DNA of 64,000 nucleotides, from NCBI GenBank assembly GCA_037074705.1, contig CM073591.1, forward strand, positions 82,786,032 to 82,850,031. Direction: 5' to 3'. The number at the start of each line of letters is the position of its first letter. The stretch's first letter is position 1. Origin of the DNA: Zhengitettix transpicula (taxonomy: Eukaryota > Arthropoda > Insecta > Orthoptera > Tetrigidae). Under the pieces are notes generated by a model. It made no database searches and was not told the origin of the DNA. It worked only from the letters and a program-made list of their open reading frames with translations. The translations under genes and the position numbers were made by a program. Positions 21,160-35,129 of the stretch are shown here, piece after piece.

Positions 21160-23560
21160 TACTTTTTACCAAGACGTTTTATATTTCAATTAGTAATTCT
21201 TATAGACATCTACATGGTGTACCACGTCTAATGCAATATACGCTTCATATTTAAGACAGATGTATTCAACTAATGCGTTTTCCATGTAAAGTATAATCAT
21301 ATACTTTATATTTGAATTATTTATACTGAACTGATTTTTCATTTTATTTACAATATTTTTTTTACCACGGGTTTATCAGTCGAGGGTTAAACACATGTGC
21401 TAAACTTTTTAAATAGTATTTTTAAAAAAAAAGTGATTTAAGGAGCTTTCAACTGAAGCCATAAATACAGGTGGAAAAATTTAGTACGTGTTAATTTTGG
21501 GCGAATATACCAGAACTGAACTAATTATATAAACACAATAATATCACAACTTTTCAGGCCAGTTTTCTAAAAATAAAAGCTATGAACGAAATTATTCAAA
21601 ACTAAATGTAATTGGAATAATCGCTATCATTCGAAGAAATTTGATCCTGTAACATAATATAGATAGTGAAATTTATATATCAGAATAATATTTCCTTTAT
21701 TCGTGTTGTACCCTGGGGTTTATTTTTCCTTTGTATTTGATTAATTATATACCTTATATGCAAGTCTGTCTTTCATATGGATGGTAAAAAATTATTATTT
21801 CAAATGTGGATTTAATATATATTTATAAGAAATTTGAGACTGCAACAGATAATATTTTTGAATCAGTGTTAATTAACTAACTTCCAAGACACAAAGCAAA
21901 AATTTCGAATGATTTACATAAGATAATAATCACTTTGTTATAACGATTCAGATTAAGTGTCACTAGGAATAAATACTGAAGATAAATTTAAGTGGAACTA
22001 TCATATTGACCTTCTTTCTAGTTAATGACGTTCATACCCTAACTATTAAAGATTTCAAAACAACAAAAATGTTTTAGTTTACTTATTTTCACGGAAATAT
22101 GTGTCACGGCATTGTTAACCGGGATAAGTGCTCTCGTAGCTCGGAAAAATTCAAATTTCAAGACATATGCGGCCACGCAGCAGTGACATTATCGTGGCCA
22201 CAGCGCAGAGAAATTAGTTACGCACACGGAAGAATTTGAAATTGCCCCGCAGCACCAAAGAACTGTGAATTGCAGTGATTATACGTTGTAGATATGAAGT
22301 AGTTATTCCAAAAGTATCATACGACGTAGTCAAGGAAATGTAACCTTATATTATTACATGACGTACGACATGCATAGTCATTAGAAATAGATCTTTTTCA
22401 TTGGTTCAAATCAAATTTCACGCATCTGTCCAGAATTTGTTTGCTCTGACGGTCAAAATCGCGTAAACGTAACCAGAATACGTTATGTTGTCAGATCTGA
22501 CATATTCTGTACGAGAATATCGTTCATTCAGGAATAAACTTAGATAAAAGATTTTCTCTTCATGTATGGGACTATGAAACATTTGTCGAACAAATTTAAC
22601 GTGTCAATTTTGCTTATTACTCAATTCGTGAATTTTTAAATCGCTCTGTAACGTGTTAATTGTTTTTCCCTATATTTATTCTATTCAGAAAAGCTCTGTT
22701 GTGTTCGTTTATTTTCTGTTTCTCATCTTTGTGGCTTTAGTAATTTACGATGTAAAATCTGAATCGTGCAGATTATCAACATAAATGAGTAAGTAGAGTG
22801 TGATCTCATTTTCTTGTTACTCGTGAGTTAATTTTAAATATGACCTGTGAAAATACTGAATACGAGACTATCTGAAATTTTCATTTATGTCATCGTTTTT
22901 ACAGTAAAATAGTAAACTTGTAGACAATCAACATTATATAGGTTTCATCAAATAATCGTTGGTGTATAAATTTTTTAACAATTTGAAACCCGTATTAGTA
23001 TATTTGTTTTTCTTGTTATACTCTCAAATGTATAATATTAACGGTGAAACCTTCAGAATTATTTCTCTTTCACATTTTTCCACTCCGTACATCTGCAGCT
23101 GGCGTCGTACAATAAAGAGTTATAATAAGATACAAATAAGAACCGAAACGTAGCGCTGTTATCTAAAAAAAAATTCAAATAGTCGTGTGATATATCTTAT
23201 TATAATTAAAACAGACGTTAAAATAAAATATTAAATAAAAAGTTACGCGAGTTGTACATATATATTGTAATGATCAAATAATGATAGGCTTTTAAATGAA
23301 CAATTATACATATCTCATTCTCTCAAAGGTCTTAACTGGGTTTGATAACGGCAGAACATTTAAACATAATCAAAGAACACAAAATTTAGATTTAATTTAA
23401 CAAGAAATATTTATTCGTCTAGACATAGACGAAATTAATTATCGACGAACTTATACTACAAGATGGATTTTAAATTTAAACAGTTTATTTTATCAACACT
23501 AAAGAACGATATCTGACATTATCTTTTAAGTCGGTTTACAAAAATCATTTTACTTTTCTC
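21160..23560. other. no gene seen
   Basis: AT-rich. A slightly GC-richer patch at 22120-22260 has no recognised frame. Confidence 0.5.
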
Positions 23561-23564
23561 TTGC

Positions 23565-24385
23565 TACTTACGGCTGCCCAGGATACTTTCACCTTTCGAA
23601 CACCGTGGTGGGGTTTTCACAGCATCTATTAAATTCACAGATTCTACTAAATACTATTGGTTTGAAAAAGAAAGTTTGTGGTATCTCGACGACTTTACTC
23701 TGCTCTCCTTCGACGACGACTGGTTTAATGTAAATTTAACAAGTCCTCTCTCCTATGCTTTGGCTGCGACTTTAAACCCTGCAATCTTTCGACGACGACT
23801 CTTCTTAAACAATGTCTCTCTTACTCACATCCACCACTCCGCTTAAACAATGTCTCTCTTAAACACATCCTCCAGCCTCGGTGATCGCAGAACTCCTCTG
23901 CTTAAACAATGTCTCTCTTAAACACATCCTCCAGCCTCTGTGATCGCATAACAACTCCTCCGCTTAAAAAATGTCTCTCTTAAACACATCCTCCAGCCTC
24001 GGTGATCGCAGAACAACTCTTCGCTTAAACAATGTCTCTCTTAAACACACCCTCCAGCCTCGGTGATCGCAGCACAACTCCCTTCTCAAAATCGAATCTC
24101 TCCCTTATATACTCCCGGTCTGCTACTTTTTCCATTGCTCGAAAACTTCGTCGCAAATGCCAGTTGACAGATTCTTCCATTATCTCACGATTTATATCAT
24201 GCAGCTGCAGTTCCGTAGTCAACAAATGGCTAACTACTCCGTCATGTCAAGCCGACAGTCGAAACAGGACCCGCAATTACTTTGGTTGTCTTTTCCACAC
24301 CCACACGCACGTGCACGGTTTCTCAAGACCACACACCCATCAGTCCCAAGACGAAGAAAAGCTTAGACCTAAATAAACACGTTAC
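23565..24385. repeat. less AT-rich repeat unit containing the minisatellite
   Basis: Pyrimidine-rich, with several TCGACGACGACT-like strings at 23700-23800, then the minisatellite, then a GC-richer tail to about 24380. A plus-strand frame (24032-24376) is open for 114 codons, but its first part is the repeat unit itself. I suspect the non-coding end of a mobile element. The 46.37-47.06 kb segment has a loosely similar layout. Confidence 0.3.
23803..24085. repeat. minisatellite, about 60-bp unit, 4-5 copies
   Basis: The motif GCTTAAACAATGTCTCTC followed by AAACACATCCTCCAGCCT and a GTGATCGCAG block repeats with starts near 23803, 23841, 23900, 23962 and 24023. Spacings are 38 (a shortened first unit), 59, 62 and 61 bp. 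The units differ by a few substitutions and small indels. The repeats abut without unique spacers, so this is not a CRISPR array. Confidence 0.9.
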
Positions 24386-24446
24386 ATAATGCCCCTCCAA
24401 CAGTCCAGACTATTAATCAGAAACAATGCCTCACTTAACAGGCATT

Positions 24447-24449
<3 letters not shown>

Positions 24450-24501
<52 letters not shown>
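24450..24501. repeat. (TA)n microsatellite, about 51 bp
   Basis: A perfect TA dinucleotide run. Confidence 0.96.
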
Positions 24502-24503
<2 letters not shown>

Positions 24504-24509
24504 ATGTCC

Positions 24510-25955
24510 GCGTAACGCTGACACTTTTATTTATATAACACTATCAATTAATAACGATACGATTTAGAACCCGTATATAACCCTGAGTGAATATTTATTT
24601 AAATTGTCCAGTTGTTTGAGTAGGTCTAAATAGTTATCTAAATGTAAATTGGCTAATCATGCGTAGTAATGAGGAAATATTCTACAATATTTAATGAAAT
24701 ACTTGAGTCTAATCATATTTCCTCGTGCCAGGTTAAACTGAAAATAAATACATTCTATTACCGAGTTCCCGTTGAATATGACGAAGATAGTGTTTTCGAG
24801 AATCCAACCGACATCTCTATAGTCAAATATAATCTATACACAATCGGATCAGTGTTTGGAAGGTGATTATACATAAAGAGAAATGTGGCATGTTGCGGAA
24901 GACTGGAAGTTCTGCATGAGAAATTACTTCCCAAGTAGCAAAATGCGAATGTTATTCTCATTCAACAGAAAATAAGATTCAGGTTTTGGGACTTTTAACA
25001 ATGGTCTTGAAACAGTTTGTAAAGGTATTACCAGGTATTTGATTTTCTATGGATATTATCAAAAAGAAATGTATGAAGAAAAACCCAACGAGACGAGCAC
25101 CAAACAATTTTTGAGTCCATTCGTTCTCGGCTGAGGCGTTCAGTGGAAAAGAGATCCACGAGAGGTGTTGCCGGGATACGGTAGTGTTTTTAAGAAATAA
25201 ATAAGCCCAGTAATTTAGCAACTCAGTTTTATCTCTCAAAATTTTGACTGGTGATGACAAATTTGCAAAATTTTTGTTGAAGACAGGACATAGATTATTC
25301 TAAGTTTGAATTCTGTTTCAACCGTGAAAATAACTAACATAAATTTGTCATTCACATATTGTTTCTGCCAATAGTTCGAAACATCAGCGACTAATCCTCA
25401 TTGAATTGTATAACTTAAAAAAACGTCTGTTCCTATAAAATGCTTTCAATACATATTACTTACCGTGGCCGCTCAAATATCCCGACTTTCAGATTATCCT
25501 TTTCTTCGAGTTAAATGTAAATCGTTTGGTGTCCAAGTGTCATGTATGACGCTTGAGTACTTCATCCACATCACAGGGTACGTTTATCATCTGTCCCAAT
25601 TATGATATTATTATGCTGAAGAGGAAGAGGATTACCATTTAGCTCTCGACAGCAAACGCGTGTGAGTGAGTATAATATCGTTTAGTGGGGCAAAGCGAAA
25701 AGAGGTTCAGCAGGCGGTTGAGCTGACAGTGGAAAGGGAAACAAAAATATTTGTTGTTTTTTTAGAGTAAGAAGACGCTTGTCTCGAATTATATACGTCA
25801 CCCTTCTTCAATCGCCTCAATTAACTATCGTCGCGTTTTCTGTGTACTTAATTTTATTTAACAAGCTCTGATTTTCCTTGTCGGAGATCGACAAAATTAT
25901 TAGTGCCGTTTTCAAACATCGTCTCTCATCAATGAGGTGGTACTTGACATTAAAG
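24510..25955. other. no gene identified
   Basis: A patch at 24960-25260 is open on both strands. The plus strand reads IFYGYYQKEMYEEKPNE and, after a stop, QWKRDPREVLPGYG; the minus strand is open for 93 codons. Neither is recognised. Confidence 0.35.
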
Positions 25956-25959
25956 TGGT

Positions 25960-26290
25960 TGGAGTTCACAAACCTCGTGACCAGGGAGAAACGTTCGTGA
26001 AGCAGGGGCGAAAGCCATGATCCGGGGAGAAGCAGTCGCTGCTGAAGCAAAACTGAATGAGGAGTGTTGAACCTGAATTAGAGGACAGTGGAGAATAGAA
26101 TTAAATTTGAGCACGAGAAGGCTCGGAGAAGATTAGTTCCTTGAATCCCTAGAGGAAGAGCGTCAACCAGGCGTCACGACGCTTCCGACCAGCCAGACAT
26201 CTGCCAGTGAATCAACAGAACGAGAATTCCCACCAGGTTCCCTTACCGAGTATTTCAGACGAGACGGATGAATGTAAATGACAGTAAGTT
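25960..26290 (+). other. GC-richer exon-like segment ending at a GTAAGT donor
   Basis: GC-richer than its surroundings, all plus frames stopped, ending in ATGACAGTAAGTTTT, where GTAAGT (about 26283) is a strong splice-donor consensus. It shares GTGAAGCAGGGG (about 25997) with the 12.1-12.7 kb segment. It could be a non-coding first exon or an element end. Confidence 0.25.
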
Positions 26291-29200
26291 TTACTAGATC
26301 TAAATTACTCTGCTTTACCTCACATAAAATATTTACCCTGAGAAGTTGTCACTCTTTTTTTTGAGTTCCATACTGGGTTAAAAATGGTAAATGTTTTGTA
26401 AGAGACTCGTGAATTAAATAATTGTGTTATTTTAGTATTTTAAATTAAAATCAAAAACTCTAATATCGTTGAAATAGACAGTTTAACTTTGTGAAATAAA
26501 ATCTCGCACCCAGGTTCTGCGTATTGCATATTTCTGTGTTTAGCGATGTTCTCCGTTTCACTATTGGTCACATATCGCGGTTATTTGGATATCGAAAAGT
26601 ATGCACCAACGACTGTCGTGGAGAATTTATAGTTTCGCTTAGTGGATCAATTTTCCACAAGTATGGCGCTTTGTAGGATCAAAAATCCGTTACTCACGCT
26701 CACGTAAGAACCTTTCGTTGCTTTACGGTTGTCAGACGGTTAGATATCAACCTAAACTGGAAAATGCCTTCAAATTTTGAATAAAAGACAACATATTTAT
26801 ATTTGTTTTAAATTATTTTTCTACCATATAAACTCTCAAACAGTACGACTTGAAAAAGTTCTTCTCAAACTGACCGTCACCAAGCTCCAATTGATTATTT
26901 AATATATGTTAGAATTCTGTCGAATTTCTCGGTTAGTCGTCTATTGCTTGTGTCAGACATATAGGCGACAGTGTGACTGTTCGTCTCACTTTGTCGGCGC
27001 TACCTCATCCGCCGCATTCGTTCTTCTGCTACTAAATATATTTTTTAATTCCTCTTATATTTTTCTTTCCCTTATTTACTGTCTTTACCTTGTAAGATAT
27101 TTCACCACGAAAAATTTGTATACTTTTTAATTATTTACATTATTGTTACCATTAGTATTTTATTAAATGACACTTGTTCATTCCCGTTAAACGGCATTCT
27201 CTAGGTATACTTATGTTTCTGAGTGGTGATATTCTACACCAACGTTGCGAATACGTTGTGACGTCTCTCACCAAAATAATTGCGTAACATTCTTATATTC
27301 TTTAAAAATGCGTAATACGACGTTTTAAATATTTATTATAACTTGAAATTTATTTAGCACTATGAATGACTGCAGTTACTTGTGCTGGGAACTCGAGAAC
27401 CCCGTCCCTCTTACTGGTCGTTGTTTCGTTTACACAAAATCTCAACGGTGAATTTTTCCATTGATTTCCAACCAAATTACATCAAAATTGTAAGAATGAC
27501 AGTCGTGATGCTAGTTGCCAATTACAGCTACAGAAAATAAATCAACACAATATTTAGTCTATTCTAGAAATCTGCATCGAAGCCGTCGCAACAGAATTAA
27601 GATACTTGAGACTTGATGTTAACTTTATAAAAATATATATTGAAAGTTCATCGAGTTGCAATAAAAATTGTTTGATTTGTTTAAATGTTCTTATAAAGTT
27701 ATGAGGCTCTAAGCCGATGATGTACAAAATTTAATTGGCACACATATTCTGGAAGTTTGTATTGGGATGTTACTTAATGATTGTAGATCCAGATCTACGT
27801 GTTTCGCCGGTGTAGTCTTCGTATTACTGCAGAATGGAGTATAAAATTAATTCTTTCAGAAATTTTAGTGTTGAATATTATTGGTTATTTTCTTTGGAAA
27901 TTGTTTCAATATTGAATTTGATGGATATCCTTCGGAAAGCTTCATAAATTGAAGAAACTATGTGAGTTCTAAAAGTTTCTTTCGTGTTTGGGATGGCTGT
28001 GGGCAAATTGGGAGAAATTACTATGACCAAAACAAAAAATAGAAATCTTAACTGTAACCTGCCTGGTCATAAGCGACGAAGAGGATGGATATTCGAGTGC
28101 TAAAAACCAGCCTTAAAAACACTGCCGAGATTGAGAGAAAGGAACCAATTTAGAAGAACAGACAATACGAGTCAACGGTAAATATAAACAATGAAAAAAA
28201 CAATAATTATTTAAAAATTGCTTCATTACCAATACGAAAACATTTGTAATATTGTAGGCTATAATAAGAAAGATTGAGTCCGCCATTTTAATTTCTCGTA
28301 CACTTGTCGTCAGGAAAATTAAACTCCTCTTGCTGAATTTTTGAAGATACAATTACTAGTTAGAAATATTGCAATAAGAAGAAGCCATTTTATTTCGTAG
28401 CCAATAATGTGAATTACCTGTTCAGGATGTATAGTGTCTATAATGTTTTATATATAATTAATGTATCTACTGACGGTAAAACAAGAAGTTTTCATTACAA
28501 AGTTTCAGGTAGCTAAGAACCATGTCAAAGAATATTGTCTGCGCCGGAGTTTGCAAACGTTCATATCCTTCCAGGAAAAGAAGAAGAAAGACAATGTGTA
28601 TTTGTGTGAGAGAAGAAAGGCGCCTTTTCATTTAAAAGTTACGAGAAGAACTTCGTAAGCTTTTTTATATAATCTGCCCTTTCCATGTAGCCTCTAACAT
28701 ACCGCTACGGGGCTCCTATCCAATATCAGCGATTGTCTGATCTGCACCAGAATAACCAAAGATCAAATTTAGCCGTTACTGTTTCCTGAATTCAATAAAA
28801 TCTACCATTTCATTATACATATCTGCCTAACTTTTTGTTTGGAATTTTCCTCACGTTATTAATTTTAACTGTATTGAACGAATTCTTAAATGTAACTCTA
28901 AAATACATTACCGGTTCCTCTGTAGGAACTTATTGTTTTTAAGTCATGTAAAACCTTTTTGTTTATGCTTGATATAAAAGAATGGCACATCACTGAGTTC
29001 ATTTATAATTTTATTTATATAAAAAATAGTTTTATACCATGTTAAATTACAATATCTGTGGCCTATAATGAACACAACGGAGAAGTACATAACGATTCAT
29101 TGGAAATTATAAAAAAATACCACATTGACAATTAAAAAGCAGTAAATTCTTATTAGAAAGGAGCTAACGTAAAGGAGCTGAAGAATTGTAAAATAATGCG

Positions 29201-29845
29201 GAGGATATAATTAATTTTTTTAAACAATGTCGCATTTGAAAGATCTCATTAAGAATGATAGCCTGAAATTTTGTGCATATTTCGATTTATGCGCCAACAG
29301 ATTTTTTCAACATTTTATGATTTTTAAGAACATTAATCAGAACTTGTAAGCTATTTGAGAGATTGACACAAGAAATATGATTCATATATATTCATTATTA
29401 TATAAAATTTGTATTATACTACAATATCTCATGATAAACAAGTAAAATTACTTAATTGTATGAGAAATGAATTAACAAATACGTAAATAGTGAAAAATAA
29501 ATTAATAAGTGTTCTCAAAAAATATATTACACGATGAGCCTAATACATTTTTTATGCACTTTATGCACATAAAACCAAACTGTCCTATAAAGGCCAAACG
29601 TGTTATGTGAGTAAAGGAGAGGAAGAAAGTGTCACCACAGGCATTATCTTTGGCCACGCGATTTGCCAATTTAGATATTATATACCATTAGTCGTAAATC
29701 AGAAACCTTAATACCAAGCAACTAACGTAAGTAATTAAACACATATTTCAATTGTAATATTTCGTTTACATAATGGTATTCGTGCAGTAACTGTACTGTA
29801 ACTAATCGTATTCCATTAATTAGTAGTTAGGTAAACAGTAGAAGA
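26291..29845. other. AT-rich, no gene seen
   Basis: Only short low-complexity frames (26906-27130, 28113-28352 minus, 28461-28658). None recognised. Confidence 0.5.
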
Positions 29846-29849
29846 AGGT

Positions 29850-30165
29850 GTAGATAGGCTATATATAGGATATTCCACATAGTGGGAACTCTCCTCTGAT
29901 AATATAGGAAATTGACTGAAAGGGGGGATGCGGAAAGGTAGAGCAAGATAGCGAAGGGTTAACTAGCGCCCCCGGGCTATAGTTTAAGGATCCTACCCGG
30001 AAATTCGTTTAAAGGTATTGCAGGGGAAACCGTAAAAAAACCTGCAACAGGTAGGTCGGGCATTAGGTACTTGTCCCACGCCCTTCCAGGAGATGTATTT
30101 GCTGTGGGGTCGCAGAATTTACCTCTCCGTGCCTTGATCTGTTTAGGAGCCAGCTGAAAACATGT
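29850..30165 (+). repeat. dispersed repeat family A, copy 3 (truncated)
   Basis: It begins with AAGGTGTAGATAGGCTA, then GAAGGGTTAACTAG, GGATCCTACCCGG, GTAGGTCGGG, a GCTGTGGGGTCGCAG block and CTGTTTAGGAGCCAGCTG, where similarity to copy 2 stops. A longer 5' part is kept (TCCACATAGTGGGAACTC), which links it to the partial copy at 59.4 kb. A GCATTAGGTACTTGTCCCAC insert is also found in the minus-strand copies at 41 kb. Confidence 0.7.
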
Positions 30166-30169
30166 TTAT

Positions 30170-33100
30170 AAATCCTTAGAAATACGTGTTTCGTATAGAG
30201 GTTATGAACTGACACTCACTAGTTATTATACAATTTGTTGCCATAATATTCGTTTAATAATTAACACTTCAGATTTGAAAAAACTTGTAATTCCATTCAC
30301 CAGACACTTTCATTCCTACATTCCAGAATTTTCTGTCATAGTGTTCAATTTACGCAAGTTTGGTTTTGGGTGAAATTACTGTTTACATTGATAATTCAAT
30401 TTATTTAAGGAATAATCCAGTGCATTTATTCGTGGAGATAATTAGAGCACATATTGAAAGTATTGTTTTAAAAATTTATTTATTGTATAATGAACAAACT
30501 AATTAGCGTCACCCTTCTCTACGCGGTGTGACAAAGAAAGTGACAATATAAATATGTAATATGTAATAAGTCGCAATTATCTGTTCATAGAATGGAAACA
30601 GTATAAAATAAACTAAAGTAAAAGAATAGAATATCTCAAAGAGAAAAGGCTAAACGAATTGAGAAGAAGAGAAAATAACAGAGCAGGGCCTCACAGGCTA
30701 CATCATATTGTTCTGCTCAAAATTTATCAAACATTTCCGGCATTATTTAGGGACGGTGAATTTTAAATATTCTTATTGCTGTGCTTTATTTTGGAAACAA
30801 GAAAGGGTAACAAATTTTACACTGACAAATTCACAATTTTCACATTGTTGTTAAAAACTTAAGGTGAAATTTAGACTGACTTCAGAATTTGCTGAAACCG
30901 TTGAAAAATTTATTATCTTTACCAGCTGCTGCAGGTAAATATTCAAGAAAAGCATGAAGTCGTAGAGGCCGCGTGAACTGGTAAAAATATAAATATATGA
31001 ATGAGGAAAAGAATTGAACTTTCGAATTTATGAAACAAGATAACTTGAAGACTTTGAGACTGTATGGTAATGAAAGGCGTCCTGCAATCTTATGGAAGAA
31101 CTTTAAGCTGTCCGCCTGCTTCGTGCATCGAAAGTTTTTCTTATGTAGAACTACACTTTGTTACTCAGATTCCTGTGTGTAGCTTTAGCTACATTATAAC
31201 ATTATAACAGACCAAGTCTCCTGATCCCAATAAGATTGCCAGCTTAAGCATAATTTGTAGTTTGTTTGTTCATCGGTGACTTAGATTCGTGTTCGGAGAA
31301 TGGGCGCTTATTTTTTTTACTCTGTGTCATCTAACCAAAAACTTTGAACATCAGAGATTTCAGCTCAACAATGGAGTCATTTAGTCATTAAGCTATGATA
31401 ACATAAATGTTTCATATTTAAATAGATTTTTATTGTAGAACGATCAGCTTCCTGGAATTAGTTTTATTATATAAAACAGAAACTACTGCCTCTTAATTCA
31501 ACGTATTATACATGACTAGTTCAGTTTATTAAACTTCGCACCAATTTTTTCACGAGAGCATTCAAATTTAATTTCATATATTATATGCAAAGTCAACTTG
31601 AACTTTGTGACTTTTCAAACAGCCAAAAGAACATTGAAAGGTTGTGTCACAAAATAAACGGAATATACTATAAATGAGATTATTTAATAACGTTTCAATA
31701 TCGAAGTCTGCACTGAAATCTATGATTTTCTAAGGGAAAATATCCAATCGAAAGCTTTCACATGTATTTGCCAAACCGAAGAGAGAAATCTCTTACGTAA
31801 AAACATTCCTATATCTGAAGTGGATATGTTACTCGTATTCGTGCTCACATTTATGAATTGCAAAAGATGTTACGTTTTCTCTACAATATGGACGAATAAC
31901 AACAAAAAAAGTACATTTTACGAACTATTTTAAACTTCAAGCAAAGAATTTGTAAACGGCCATATTCACAAATTTAGATACAGAGAATGAAAGGATATAC
32001 ATTATAAGAATATTTAGGTCTTTGCATATAATATATGCAGCTCTTTAAAGAGGGGAAACCGTATAAAACTATCCTTAGCAACGACTTATTTCTGACCGAG
32101 GAATATGAAAAGTAACTGAAATAAAGTAAAGAGTTCCCACATTAATGAACAAATACATTCATTTCTGCAGTAATTTTTTTTTCTACAGAATGATAGTATT
32201 GACTAAACGATATGTGTTTAACAGTAACGTAATGTATGATTTTTTTCTGTATTGTATGTAAAAGATAACTAGCATAATGAAATTGACAAATTAAGAAGTT
32301 CTTTAAATTTTAGGATTATTTGTATCAGACGAATTATTTTATTTTTATATTAATTATAATTCTTTAAACTCCGGTTAATCAATAGAAAATTAAACAATAG
32401 AGACGTGACTAAATATGACATTACCAGTTCAGTAAAAACTTCATTTTTATACGTTTTCTCGACATACCTTAGAAACTCATTCAGGAATTCCGAATGGGCT
32501 TGGAATTAGTCGGAATCCGGGTATTCTGGTGTATTAAGACTGACTGGTGTTTTAGTTATCCATGGAACAAAATTGTAGTAACATGTAGGTATGCATAATA
32601 GACTAATTTTAAATCTTACACTGTGAATTTTAATCTTGAACTAAAATTTACATAATTCAAATCAGAAGAGTTAGCGTTCTATATAAAATGTAACAATGTT
32701 AACTATATATAATGTATTTTAATTTTAGATTAATTTTCTACTGATAAACCATGGATGAAATAATTACAGTAAATAAGTAATGAAAAGTTCGCGAAAGATT
32801 GGACAAGAACAAATCTACTTTCAATGGATAGAATTGTATAACACGCGATAGGAGTGTCATCTACTGATCAGTTGAAATAATAATACAGTACGAGTCCGCC
32901 GCGACAATTGTAACAGTTTTTTACTATATGAGGCTAGACTCAGCATTGAATATAATTTGATTTTGCGTGCGAAATTTGGCAAAAACTCTGATTAACAGCT
33001 TACTGAAGTTATTTCGGAACTTTATCATATCAACAAGTCTTTTTAAAATGTAAATTTAATAATACCATGAATAAAAATGGATTTTATAAGCATGGTTATT

Positions 33101-35125
33101 CACACCCGTCTGGAACATACCAGACAACAACAAACCCACCCTCGTTTGTCCGTTCACATTAGTTCAAAATCCTTTCCTTCGGACCCAGAAGCAGCTTCCC
33201 CCCGACCAAGCGGAACCATTCCAGAACCAGAGTTGCTTACGAGTTCTACAATAAATATACGTTATCTCTACGCATGTGTAGAGGATATTAACCTCCATAC
33301 ATGAAACTTTATATCCCACAAATATGTATTTATATTGCCATTTTAAATATCTGTTTCATCTATTCTTTATTTGTAAAAATAAATACAATTGTGTTTCTGT
33401 AAAAATTTAAGATAAGTTACAACAGAAAATATTTAATCTTTCCTTAAAATGTCAAAAAAAATTTAAAACATTCTTCTCAAAGGTAAAATGTAACAGATCC
33501 GTTGCAAATTACACTTATAAAATATAAACATTACTCAATAATAAGACACGAAGTCATCAGATCTGTTTGTTTAAAATCCAACGTGTAAGTTTTTCCCACT
33601 AGGCATTGCCATTGTCGATTGTTGCAGGACAACTCATCTAAATATAACCTGTTTGGGCACAATTACTGCTTTATGTAATGTGAACACGGAATTGTTCTCT
33701 AATATTCTGTAATTACAGAGTATTCAAATGCAAATAATATTATTGAGACAGGCGAACCTATATAATGAAGAGGAACAATGTGATTTCGAAATAATCACAC
33801 ACAATAAACTCATTCATGAAAAAATAAATATCAGGTTACTTATTCATGAGTTATTTAATTGCTTCTTCATTGAATGGCTGAGTTTGTTTCATTACCTGCC
33901 TGCGTGGAACCGTTTGAAATTTTTAGTAGGTTTTTGTAGATTTACTGAACTGAAAATACGCTACTGGGGTTAAATAGAGGAAGTTTGTAAATTATATTTA
34001 AAATTATATTTTTGCTTATGGACTCGCCCAGAAAGATCTTAAAGCCATATTCCGAAACGGTTTTCTATACTTAACAGCCAGACTCCATGGTGGCTCTTGA
34101 ACTTAGAATGGATTGAAGTTCCTGTACAAGCAAAGTAATTGCACTTCATAAACCCGACTTGAATTGAGAAAAAAAAACTTTCTGAGAAAATTCGTTTTGG
34201 ACTGCAAACAAGTGGATGAAACATGTGAAAATCTTACACATATTTAATTAAATTTATATTAATTTCTGTTCCCTATCATCTTTTGATGTATTATTATTTG
34301 ATATTGAAAATGAAGAATGGAATTTCATCATAAATTAAGCAGTCACAAAATGATTCAGTGTTCCTAAATAGACGAACTTTTACTCTTTACTGATAGAGTC
34401 GAAGTGGTTGAACGTAAAAACAAGAACTATATAAAAGCACAAAAAAGCTCCATACAGCTTTCTTTTAATTGAATGGTTATGAAACAACCGAAGTCGTGAA
34501 TATCTCATTTACTCAGGTTGCAAACAAAATTTTGGTTTTGTTTAGCGTTTGAATGTACAGTTACCTCCCCCAAAGGAACTCTTTAATTGGCTCTTCCACT
34601 GTTATAGAACAATTAAGCAAATTAATATTGCAGAAATAAAGAAATAAATATATTGCGATATAAAAAATTTCTTGATAATAAAGCAGCATGATTATTCTAA
34701 AACTGAAATATTATTTTTGTCACTGAAATAAGGTCTATAAATGGGCACTCACGTGTGTCTAGTTATTCATTGAGCTTGCGAGCGCATCGGGAAGCCAAGG
34801 TTCTCATTTTTACGAGGAATACCATTGCAAATATTTTTCACATTTCTTTTGAATTTTGGCCGAATTCTCAAACATTAAAATAGTTCGCATGTATTAACTA
34901 AAAAAGTGATATTAAAATAAAAATTATCTGGCATTTCAGAAATATCTGACAAAAGTAGGATTTAAATAATTAAATTACTTAGAAACTGTACAGCAGAAAT
35001 TAACCGACCTATATCAAATACAAAATTTTGAAAACTTAATGTAACATACAAAATAGATTGCATAGAGTATAAATATTGTTATGTAGGACAAAAAAAACGA
35101 GCATTAAAATTTCGAATCAAATATC
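30170..35125. other. AT-rich, no gene seen
   Basis: About 5 kb without a recognised feature. A short plus frame at 33077-33304 sits in a GC-richer patch and is not recognised. Confidence 0.5.
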
Positions 35126-35129
35126 ACTT

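Noticed and set aside
23803..24085. CRISPR array
   Set aside because: Repeats of 59-62 bp abut without unique spacers, and the window is eukaryotic.
24032..24376. 114-codon plus-strand frame
   Set aside because: Its start is a unit of the 60-bp minisatellite, and the rest has no recognised motif. The opposite strand is also open.
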